Assembly (NCBI GenBank): GCA_035532295.1
Contig: DATKRH010000313.1
Location: 1-20,933, forward strand
Direction: 5' to 3'
DNA length: 20,933 nucleotides
Origin: DASUBV01 sp035532295
Lineage (GTDB): Bacteria; Actinomycetota; Actinomycetes; Streptosporangiales; Streptosporangiaceae
Shown: in pieces, positions 15,909 through 20,933 of the stretch
How positions within the stretch are numbered: the first letter of the stretch is position 1
How the letters are laid out: every line of letters starts with the position of its first letter
Position numbers and translations under genes: made by a program
Notes under the pieces: model-generated
Databases searched by the model: none
Seen by the model: the letters and a program-made list of their open reading frames with translations, nothing else
What the model was told of the DNA's origin: nothing

Positions 15909-15932
15909 GTGTAACCAACCCTGACGTGTAAC
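15909..15932. promoter_or_regulatory. Direct repeat of GTGTAAC, candidate operator of the crotonase gene
   Basis: GTGTAAC occurs at 15909-15915 and 15926-15932, a 17-base period, in the short gap upstream of the leftward crotonase gene. On the minus strand this reads TTGTTACAC...GGTTACAC, so promoter elements may overlap it. No adjacent regulator of acyl-CoA metabolism is seen. Confidence 0.4.
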
Positions 15933-15946
15933 AAAGGCCGACCGTA

Positions 15947-16168
15947 TCAGCGCTTCGCCTTGGCCTTGCCCCGGGTGGCCCCGCCCCGCCCGCGGAGCGT
16001 TACGCCGTTCTCCGACAGGATGCGGTGAATGAAGCCATAGGACCGGCCCGTGGATGCGGCCAGCGAGCGAATGCTCTCGCCGGAGTTGTATCTCTTCTTG
16101 AGATCCGACGCGAGCTTGGTCCGGTCGGCACCAGTAACTCGGGTACCTTTCTTTAGCGTCTCCGTCAC
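15947..16168 (-). CDS. Small conserved actinobacterial helix-turn-helix protein
   Basis: A 73-residue basic DNA-binding protein. The central region GESIRSLAASTGRSYGFIHR, continuing ILSENGVTLRGRG, is a helix-turn-helix with the recognition helix around SYGFIHRIL, followed by a Lys/Arg/Gly-rich tail ending KAKAKR. The N-terminal KKGTRVTGADRTKLASDLKK is also strongly charged. I recognise this as a short protein widespread and well conserved in actinobacteria, but I know of no assigned function; a regulator or nucleoid-associated role is inferred from size and charge. The GTG at 16168 follows GGGAGGA at about six bases. It lies between the ABC-F gene and the crotonase gene, all leftward, and probably has its own promoter in the 136-base gap. 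Confidence 0.85.
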   Translation of the reverse strand: MTETLKKGTRVTGADRTKLASDLKKRYNSGESIRSLAASTGRSYGFIHRILSENGVTLRGRGGATRGKAKAKR

Positions 16169-16275
16169 GCGTTCCTCCCGGTGAACTGAAGTGACCCCAG
16201 CGTTACCGTATCTCCGCCATGATCACGCATCAGCCCGGGATCGGCTACCCACACGGAAGCAAAAAGATCTGGCTT

Positions 16276-16293
16276 CTGCGCCGGAACCGGCAG
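16276..16293 (-). terminator. Candidate terminator after the ABC-F gene
   Basis: On the minus strand CTGCCGGTTCCGGCGCAG can fold with GCCG/CGGC and flanking CTGC/GCAG pairs, 12 bases past the ABC-F stop. A TTTTT run lies about ten bases further on (16261-16265), rather far for a classical intrinsic terminator. Confidence 0.35.
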
Positions 16294-16304
16294 ACAGTCC
16301 TTTA

Positions 16305-17903
16305 TCAGGCCAGCGCGACCAGGTCCCCCAGCTCCTCGCTCCAGGCATCCTCGATGCCGTCCGGGAGGAGCACGACGCGCTCGGGCTGGAGCGCCTCCAC
16401 CGCCCCCTCATCGTGGGTGACCAGCACAATCGCTCCCTGGTAGCGGCGCAGGGCACCGAGGATCTCGGCCCGGCTGGCCGGGTCCAGGTTGTTGGTCGGC
16501 TCATCGAGGAGCAGCACGTTCGCGCCCGATACGACGAGCAGGGCGAGCGCGAGCCTGGTCTTCTCGCCACCCGACAGCACACCCACCGGTTTGGCCACAT
16601 CATCCCCGGAGAAAAGGAACGAGCCGAGGATGCCGCGCTGATCCGCCTCGGTCAAGTCAGGTGCGGCAGAACGCATGTTCGCTAGCACGGTCCGCTCGTT
16701 ATCCAGTGTCTCGTGCTCTTGGGCGTAATAACCCAGCCGCAGCCCGTGCCCGGGCAGTACCTCTCCGGCATCAGGATCCTCAACTCCGGCCAGCAGCCGC
16801 AGCAGGGTCGTCTTGCCGGCCCCGTTGAGCCCGAGAACCACCACCCGTGAGCCCCGGTCGACCGCCATGTCGACGCCGGCGAAGACCTCGAGCGACCCGT
16901 AGGACTTCGTCAGGCCGCGCGCCGTGACCGGGGTCCGCCCGCAGTGCACCGGGACCGGGAAGCGCAGCCGGGCCACCCGGTCCGGCGCGCGGTCGGCACT
17001 GACGCCCGCCAGGAGCTTCTCGGCGCGTTTGGCCATGCTCTGCGCGGCCCTGGCCTTGGTGGCCTTGGCGCGCATCTTGTCGGCCTGTCCCTGCAGGGCA
17101 GTGGCCTGCCGCTCGGCGTTCAGCCGCTCCCGGCGCCGGCGCCGGGCATCGGTCTCGCGCTGGTCGAGATACGCCTTCCAGCCCAGGTTGTAGACGTCCA
17201 GCGTGGACCGGTCGGCATCGAGGTGGAACACCTTGTTGACGACGCTGTCGAGCAGCGCGGTGTCGTGGCTGATGACCACCAGGCCGCCGCGGAAGGACCG
17301 CAGGTGATCGCGCAGCCAGGACACCGAGTCGGCATCGAGGTGGTTCGTCGGCTCGTCCAGCAGCAGCGTCTCCGAGCCGCCGAACAGGATCCGGGCCAGC
17401 TCCACTCGGCGCCGCTGACCACCCGACAGGGTGCGCAGCGGCTGCCGGAGCACCTTCTGCGGGAGGCCCAGGCTGGCCGACAGGGACGCGGCCTCCGATT
17501 CGGCCGCGTAGCCGCCGAGCACCGACAGGCGCTCCTCCAGGTGGCCGTACCGGCGTACCGCGGCATCCCGGCGCGCCGGATCGGTGCTGGCCATCTCCAC
17601 CTCGGCGGTCCGCAGGCCGGCGAGCAGGGCGTCCAGGCCGCGCGCCGACAGGATCCGGTCAACTGCCAGCGCCTCCAGATCGCCGACCCGCGTGTCCTGC
17701 GGCAGGTAGCCGACGGCACCGCCGACCTTAACGGCTCCGGCGGCCGGCTGACCCTCGCCTGCCAGCACCCTGGCCAGGGTGGTCTTGCCCGCGCCGTTGC
17801 GGCCGACCAGGCCGATCTTGTCACCCGCGGCGACTTGAAAGGACACCGAGTCCAGCAGCAGGCGCGCGCCCGCGCGCAACTCCACATCGTGGGCCGAGAT
17901 CAT
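16305..17903 (-). CDS. ABC-F family ATPase (ribosome-associated or antibiotic-resistance type)
   Basis: A 532-residue soluble protein with two ABC ATPase domains and no membrane segment, the ABC-F architecture; such proteins bind the ribosomal E site and relieve stalling or displace antibiotics. Domain 1 has GRNGAGKTT, LSGGQRRRVELA and LLLDEPTNHLD. The Arg/Lys-rich linker (about residues 240-295) is the P-site-reaching segment. Domain 2 has GLNGAGKTT, LSGGEKTRLALA, LLLDEPTNNLD and VTHDEGAVE. I start at the ATG at 17903, where the family begins MISA..VELRAG, with GGAG ten bases upstream; an ATG at 17924 in the same frame would add seven residues. The 137-base leader has a promoter, two short upstream ORFs and twin hairpins, suggesting translation-linked control. 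Housekeeping versus resistance role is undecided. Confidence 0.93.
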   Translation of the reverse strand: MISAHDVELRAGARLLLDSVSFQVAAGDKIGLVGRNGAGKTTLARVLAGEGQPAAGAVKVGGAVGYLPQDTRVGDLEALAVDRILSARGLDALLAGLRTAEVEMASTDPARRDAAVRRYGHLEERLSVLGGYAAESEAASLSASLGLPQKVLRQPLRTLSGGQRRRVELARILFGGSETLLLDEPTNHLDADSVSWLRDHLRSFRGGLVVISHDTALLDSVVNKVFHLDADRSTLDVYNLGWKAYLDQRETDARRRRRERLNAERQATALQGQADKMRAKATKARAAQSMAKRAEKLLAGVSADRAPDRVARLRFPVPVHCGRTPVTARGLTKSYGSLEVFAGVDMAVDRGSRVVVLGLNGAGKTTLLRLLAGVEDPDAGEVLPGHGLRLGYYAQEHETLDNERTVLANMRSAAPDLTEADQRGILGSFLFSGDDVAKPVGVLSGGEKTRLALALLVVSGANVLLLDEPTNNLDPASRAEILGALRRYQGAIVLVTHDEGAVEALQPERVVLLPDGIEDAWSEELGDLVALA

Positions 17904-17971
17904 GAGAAAATCGCTCCGTAACATGCGGCGCCCTTCAGGGGCGCAGCGCCCTTCAGGGGCGCAGCGGGCAT
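17900..17971 (-). CDS. Candidate leader peptide overlapping the ABC-F start (23 codons)
   Basis: An ATG at 17971 opens a 23-codon frame whose TGA overlaps the ABC-F ATG by four bases (ATGA), the classic coupling geometry. Its product contains two copies of AAPLKG encoded by the 18-bp hairpin repeat and ends ACYGAIFS. There is no good Shine-Dalgarno. If translated, ribosome occupancy would melt the hairpins and deliver ribosomes to the ABC-F start. Short length means chance cannot be excluded. Confidence 0.35.
   Translation of the reverse strand: MPAAPLKGAAPLKGAACYGAIFS
17928..17963 (-). repeat. Twin hairpin repeat in the ABC-F leader
   Basis: An 18-bp unit (gcgcccttcaggggcgca) occurs twice in tandem. 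Each copy folds into a perfect 6-bp stem GCGCCC/GGGCGC with a 5-base loop (17928-17944 and 17946-17962). They sit about 25-60 bases before the ABC-F ATG in the transcribed leader. Confidence 0.75.
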
Positions 17972-18019
17972 CACGCGGACTGCGTTCCCCGGGGCCGACT
18001 CACCCAGGGCACGACAACG

Positions 18020-18040
18020 TCAGCGCAGGAGCGGATGCAT
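18020..18040 (-). CDS. Candidate leaderless leader peptide MHPLLR
   Basis: Six codons and a TGA, beginning six bases after a -10-like TAAACT, so the ATG would be at the 5' end of the mRNA. In actinobacteria a 5'-terminal ATG is sufficient for initiation. A short leaderless peptide ahead of an ABC-F gene fits ribosome-stalling control. Tentative because of its size. Confidence 0.35.
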   Translation of the reverse strand: MHPLLR

Positions 18041-18046
18041 GCGTAC

Positions 18047-18075
18047 AGTTTACCCAGCCGCCGGACCGGGGCCAA
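18047..18075 (-). promoter_or_regulatory. Promoter of the ABC-F gene
   Basis: On the minus strand TTGGCC (18070-18075) and TAAACT (18047-18052) are separated by exactly 17 bases, fitting a vegetative -35/-10 pair. Transcription would start near 18040, giving a leader of about 137 bases before the ABC-F ATG. Confidence 0.6.
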
Positions 18076-18107
18076 CGCGTTAACGGCCGTCCGCCACGCC
18101 GCTCACC

Positions 18108-18160
18108 CATGATCACTACCGTTTCGTCGCTCATAGCGCGACGAAACGGTAGTGATCATG
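18108..18160. terminator. Perfect 23-bp inverted repeat, candidate terminator
   Basis: The arm at 18108-18130 (beginning CATGATCACTACC) is the exact reverse complement of 18138-18160, with a 7-base TCATAGC loop. The TGA stop of the leftward AbiEi-like gene (18156-18158) lies inside the stem, so the hairpin forms at the 3' end of that mRNA and precedes the ABC-F promoter. There is no T-run. Its length and perfection exceed an ordinary terminator, so a mobile or dispersed repeat is an alternative. Confidence 0.55.
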
Positions 18161-19124
18161 CTAATCCGGCTTCCTGGACGGTGCAGCGGGGGCCGCAACG
18201 GCGCAGCCGGACGGCTGTGCCACGCAGCCGCAGCACCTCAGCGACCTGTCCGGCGACCAGGCACGGCCGCAAGGTCACGTCCGCCCAGCTATAGCGCAGC
18301 GTGATGAGGCCGGCGGTGGCGTGCGCGTTGTCCCGGTGCATATCCGCCCAGCGATCCTCGATCGGGTGCGCGGCCTGGCCGTCGAGCTCGACAGCCAGGC
18401 CGGCGTCCTCGTACAGGTTGTCCAAGTAGCGGGTTCGCAGGCCGAGCACTACCTTGGCCTGCCGGCGGGCGGGCGGAACGCCGTGGCTCCGTTCAACGTC
18501 CCTGACGTAGCGGTGCTCCAGGCTGGACATCACCCCCGAGCCGATGTCGCTCAGCGCGGCGCTCAGGCCGGCCCGCCAGCGGACCTTCGGGCGGGCATCT
18601 AGCGCGGCCTGCAAGCGGGCGGCCGTCGTCAGCCGCCGGCCGACGCCGCGGCACAGCCAGCCGAACGCGTCGTCGAAGCTGGCCGCCCCCTGGGTCAGGT
18701 CAATCACCGTGTCCTCGACCCGGGTCCTGGGCGGCAGCAGGGCCGGATGCCGGGCCTGGTCGAGCCGGCTCGCCAGATGGACGATCGCGCCGCGGACCGG
18801 CACGGGATGCCGGGTCGCGGGCACCGTGACATGGATCGCCTGGCCGCGGCGGTCGGTCATCCCATGCAGCTCCGCCGCGGTCTGATGGCTGAGCGCCGCA
18901 CCAGGCCCGGCACGCAGCACGACGGCCCAGAGTTCTGCGTCGCGGCTGGGGACGCCGGTGAAGGTGGCGTACACACCGCTTTGCAGACGCTGCCACCGGC
19001 CGGTGCGCAACTGGTTGTTCATGGCGGCCACGGGCACCCGGCAACTCACCGCCTGGCGACGCGAGATGACGCCGGACTGGCGGCTGAGCACCTCCTGGCA
19101 GTCGGGCGGGAGGTCCATGCGCAT
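18156..19124 (-). CDS. AbiEi-antitoxin-like N-terminus fused to DUF559-type nuclease fold
   Basis: A 322-residue protein of a family common in actinobacteria. Residues about 10-55 (VLSRQSGVISRRQAVSCRVP to GVYATFTG) match the winged-helix AbiEi_4 domain of type IV toxin-antitoxin antitoxins. The middle (LSHQTAAELHGM, then VHVTVP-like strands) is the usual linker. The C-terminal part (RYLDNLYEDAGLAVELDGQA, followed by RDNAHATAGLITLRYSWADV) resembles the DUF559/Vsr-like PD-(D/E)xK fold, with Asp235, Glu246 and Asp248 as candidate metal ligands. No AbiEii-like toxin is adjacent, so a toxin-antitoxin role is not supported. The ATG at 19124 is followed by a second ATG two codons later; either could be used. 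Its stop is within a long hairpin. Confidence 0.8.
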   Translation of the reverse strand: MRMDLPPDCQEVLSRQSGVISRRQAVSCRVPVAAMNNQLRTGRWQRLQSGVYATFTGVPSRDAELWAVVLRAGPGAALSHQTAAELHGMTDRRGQAIHVTVPATRHPVPVRGAIVHLASRLDQARHPALLPPRTRVEDTVIDLTQGAASFDDAFGWLCRGVGRRLTTAARLQAALDARPKVRWRAGLSAALSDIGSGVMSSLEHRYVRDVERSHGVPPARRQAKVVLGLRTRYLDNLYEDAGLAVELDGQAAHPIEDRWADMHRDNAHATAGLITLRYSWADVTLRPCLVAGQVAEVLRLRGTAVRLRRCGPRCTVQEAGLA

Positions 19125-19173
19125 GGCAGCCAGCGTGCTCCGCGGCCACCGCCGTGTCGTCTGTGAAGCGGGC

Positions 19174-19213
19174 CCTGTGGACGGCGACCGTCACTCCCGC
19201 CGTCCTGTGGACG
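19174..19213. repeat. Direct repeat of cctgtggacg, 30-base period
   Basis: The 10-mer occurs at 19174-19183 and 19204-19213 in the 155-base gap between the acVLRF1 gene and the AbiEi-like gene. It lies 50-90 bases upstream of the latter's start, where operators would be expected. The rest of the gap holds no gene that I can support. Confidence 0.4.
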
Positions 19214-19279
19214 CGGTCCGCCCGCGCGCCCTTCATGGCGGATGAGCGGGGGCGCGGGGCGGGGCGGCCGCGCTGCGGG

Positions 19280-19978
19280 CTAGCTGGGGGGCGGGGCGGG
19301 TTCGGTGAGGCGGATGCGGATGGCGCGGAACATGCGCGGCGTTCCCCGGAGCACAGCCAGCCGGGGGTCGGGCACCGTCAGGAACCTGTCGACGGCCAGC
19401 TCGAGGTAGGGCCGCAGCCGCGGGTCGCCGGCGAGACCGGTCATCGCGCGCTTGTCGCCGCCGAGTACCACCGCGTCGAGTCGGCCGGAGTACGGCCCGA
19501 ACACCGCCGCGGCGGTGTTGGCGGCCGCCGTGAGCGCCTCGCTCGCCTGCTTCTCGCGGCGCCGGGCGAAGCGCCGCTGTGACTGGCCGCCGGCCGCGCT
19601 GCGGCCGTGCACCAGGCGGGAGCCGACCTTGGACGCGACCAGTTGCTGATCGGGGCCCGCGAACACCCCGGCCGCGTAGCCGCCGAGCCGGACCAGCAGG
19701 ACGCCCACGACCCGTTCGGCGCTCGCATGCGCCGCCATCCGCCCGGCGAGCGCCGCCGGGCCCACCGCGGCCGCGTCGGACGGCAAAGGCGGGAACGGGA
19801 TGTGACACTGCGCGACGGAGCCGTCGCCGGCGCGGAAGGTGACCACCGCCGCCGGCTGTCCCGGCTCCAGCTCGGCCGTGAGGGCCCCGTGCCGCTGCGC
19901 GAACGAGTCCAGCCAGCCCGCGATCCGGTCAGGTGCGACATCTAGCCAGCGCGCCACGCCAGGTGCCCCGTTTCCCAT
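19280..19978 (-). CDS. acVLRF1 family peptidyl-tRNA hydrolase (Vms1-like release factor)
   Basis: A 232-residue protein of the actinobacterial Vms1-like release factor 1 family, related to eukaryotic Vms1/ANKZF1, which release nascent chains from tRNA on stalled large ribosomal subunits. The diagnostic segment is GSRLVHGRSAAGGQSQRRFA (119-138) followed by RRREKQASEAL. Gln134 in the SQ pair is the expected catalytic residue, with the basic helix after it contacting rRNA. FGPYSGRLDAVVLGGDKRAM and a C-terminal FLTVPDPR strand fit the eRF1-like domain. The family usually has Trp before SQ as I remember it; here it is Gln, giving a GGQ triplet as in classical release factors. The ATG at 19978 has GGAGAG about 11 bases upstream. 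It is divergent from the SseB gene, 34 bases apart. Confidence 0.88.
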   Translation of the reverse strand: MGNGAPGVARWLDVAPDRIAGWLDSFAQRHGALTAELEPGQPAAVVTFRAGDGSVAQCHIPFPPLPSDAAAVGPAALAGRMAAHASAERVVGVLLVRLGGYAAGVFAGPDQQLVASKVGSRLVHGRSAAGGQSQRRFARRREKQASEALTAAANTAAAVFGPYSGRLDAVVLGGDKRAMTGLAGDPRLRPYLELAVDRFLTVPDPRLAVLRGTPRMFRAIRIRLTEPAPPPS

Positions 19979-19999
19979 TACCCACCGCTCTCCAGCGCC

Positions 20000-20005
20000 T
20001 ACTAT
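20000..20005 (+). promoter_or_regulatory. -10 element (TACTAT) for leaderless SseB-family transcript
   Basis: TACTAT is followed by seven bases and the ATG at 20013, the same geometry as the AsnC-family gene at the other end of the window. No Shine-Dalgarno precedes the ATG. The element lies in the 34-base gap shared with the divergent acVLRF1 gene, so the two promoters must overlap. Confidence 0.6.
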
Positions 20006-20012
20006 CCGTTAC

Positions 20013-20888
20013 ATGGAGTCACCCGAGCTGAGTGTCATGACGGATGACAACACTGCCAGCACCTACCGCGCCGCCGTCCCGGCTCAGGCCGGCGTGGTGA
20101 TCAGCACCGGCAACCAGGATGACGCCGTCGAGCGAGCCCTGGCGGCCGCGGTGCGCGATCAGGCCCGGCTGGGCGACCTGCTCGATGCTCTCAGCCAGGG
20201 CAGGCTCTGGCTGCCGCTGCCCGACGACGGGCGTCCGGTGACCGACGGCTCGGCGGTACACCTGCCCACTGTCCGCTATCTGGGCAGCGTGTTCGTTCCG
20301 GCCTATACCTCGGCCGCCAGGCTGCTGCGCGCGACGGAGGACCTGCCCGCGGGCCAGCGGGCGGCGGGCGTTCCGCACGCGGTGGTCCGGACCGCCGACC
20401 TGGCCAGGCGGCTGCCGAGGGCGCTGGGCATCGCGCTGAACCCGGGCGCCAGCGAGAGCGTGCCCGTCTATCCGCCGGGAGTGGCCCACCTGGCCGCCGA
20501 GCGGGCCACCGTCGGGAACAGCCGGGTCAGCGTCGGGCCGCTGCCCGCGACGCCCGCCGACCTGCTGACCGCGATCCGGGCCCGGCTCGCCGGGATCCGC
20601 ACGGCGCACGAGGCCGCGGCGGCCTGGCTGTCGGTCGAGCGGGCCGGCGAGGGCATGATCATCTCCGTCACGCTGGATGATCCCGCCGACGAGGCCGCCA
20701 AAGCGGCGGCCATGACGGCGGTGCAGGAAGCGGTGGCCGCCGCACCGCGCGGTATCGGCTGGCCCATAGACGTCACGTTTCCCGGCGAGGGCGAGCCCGA
20801 TGTCATTGACCGCTGGATCGCCTCCTCCGCCGCGCCGTTCTACCAGCGGCCCGTCGGCCTGCCCGCGCCCCGGCCCGCCACCGTCTGA
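20013..20888 (+). CDS. SseB family protein
   Basis: A 291-residue protein with the two-part SseB (enhanced serine sensitivity) layout. The N-terminal domain (about residues 25-140) includes VERALAAAVRDQARLGDLLD, LWLPLPDD and VRYLGSVFVPAYTSAARLL. The C-terminal domain (about 160-285) has ALGIALNPGASESVPVYPPG and ends with DVTFPGEGEPDVIDRWIASS and APFYQRP. The molecular function of SseB is not established. I choose the ATG at 20013 because of the TACTAT box seven bases upstream; an in-frame ATG at 20037 is an alternative. The frame is open upstream, but that sequence overlaps the divergent acVLRF1 gene. It ends 45 bases before the window edge. Confidence 0.82.
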   Translation: MESPELSVMTDDNTASTYRAAVPAQAGVVISTGNQDDAVERALAAAVRDQARLGDLLDALSQGRLWLPLPDDGRPVTDGSAVHLPTVRYLGSVFVPAYTSAARLLRATEDLPAGQRAAGVPHAVVRTADLARRLPRALGIALNPGASESVPVYPPGVAHLAAERATVGNSRVSVGPLPATPADLLTAIRARLAGIRTAHEAAAAWLSVERAGEGMIISVTLDDPADEAAKAAAMTAVQEAVAAAPRGIGWPIDVTFPGEGEPDVIDRWIASSAAPFYQRPVGLPAPRPATV

Positions 20889-20933
20889 CCCGCTCCGCAG
20901 GCCCGCTCACTGAGGCCGCCCGGCCGGCCCGCT

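Noticed and set aside
18108..18160. Terminal inverted repeats of an insertion sequence
   Set aside because: The arms are separated by only seven bases, no transposase is nearby, and I see no target-site duplication. A genome-wide repeat remains possible and is listed as a finding.
18156..19124. Type IV toxin-antitoxin pair
   Set aside because: Only the AbiEi-like domain is present; neither neighbour resembles the AbiEii nucleotidyltransferase toxin.
19174..19213. Replication origin or DnaA-box cluster
   Set aside because: Only two partial 7/9 matches, no dnaA, dnaN or AT-rich unwinding element nearby.

Overview
This is a high-GC, densely packed window with strong codon-position bias. Leaderless promoters, frequent GTG starts and family content (acVLRF1, a small conserved helix-turn-helix protein, an AbiEi/DUF559-type protein, GH15, SseB) point to an actinobacterium, probably a filamentous or soil lineage. 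There are no tRNA or rRNA genes, no transposases and no CRISPR array. No gene-free stretch exceeds 300 bases.

Layout. 1-1888: an amino-acid permease/exporter of the YjeH type (runs off the left edge), divergent from an Lrp/AsnC regulator. 1901-8028: a respiratory formate dehydrogenase locus. A leftward operon encodes a catalytic alpha subunit, a four-cluster ferredoxin-like beta subunit and an NrfD-type membrane subunit; fdhD, for the sulfurtransferase that matures the enzyme, is divergent. The alpha gene is interrupted by an in-frame TGA exactly where formate dehydrogenases carry selenocysteine, followed by a SECIS-like hairpin, so it should be read as one selenoprotein gene. 8036-8843: two tandem paralogous small lipoproteins with matching leaderless promoters. 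8943-11808: a GH15 glucosidase/trehalase-like enzyme and a sulfotransferase-like protein. 11809-15871, leftward: an M20 metallopeptidase, an ABC exporter half-transporter and a crotonase-family protein. 15947-17903, leftward: a small HTH protein and an ABC-F ATPase with a structured leader. 18156-19978, leftward: an AbiEi-like/DUF559 nuclease-fold protein and an acVLRF1 peptidyl-tRNA hydrolase. 20013-20888: an SseB-family protein, divergent.

How the genes work together. The only clear multi-gene system is formate oxidation: alpha oxidises formate, beta carries electrons, the NrfD subunit should pass them to menaquinone, and FdhD sulfurates the cofactor. Two other genes concern the ribosome (ABC-F and acVLRF1) but lie in separate transcription units.

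Most notable observations: the selenocysteine gene model; a hairpin-bearing in-frame insertion in the beta subunit; a candidate ribosome-sensing leader (two upstream ORFs plus twin hairpins) ahead of the ABC-F gene; a perfect 23-bp inverted repeat at 18108-18160; the twin lipoprotein genes; and recurring 15-bp tandem duplications inside coding regions. I saw no clear sign of a wholly new multi-gene system.
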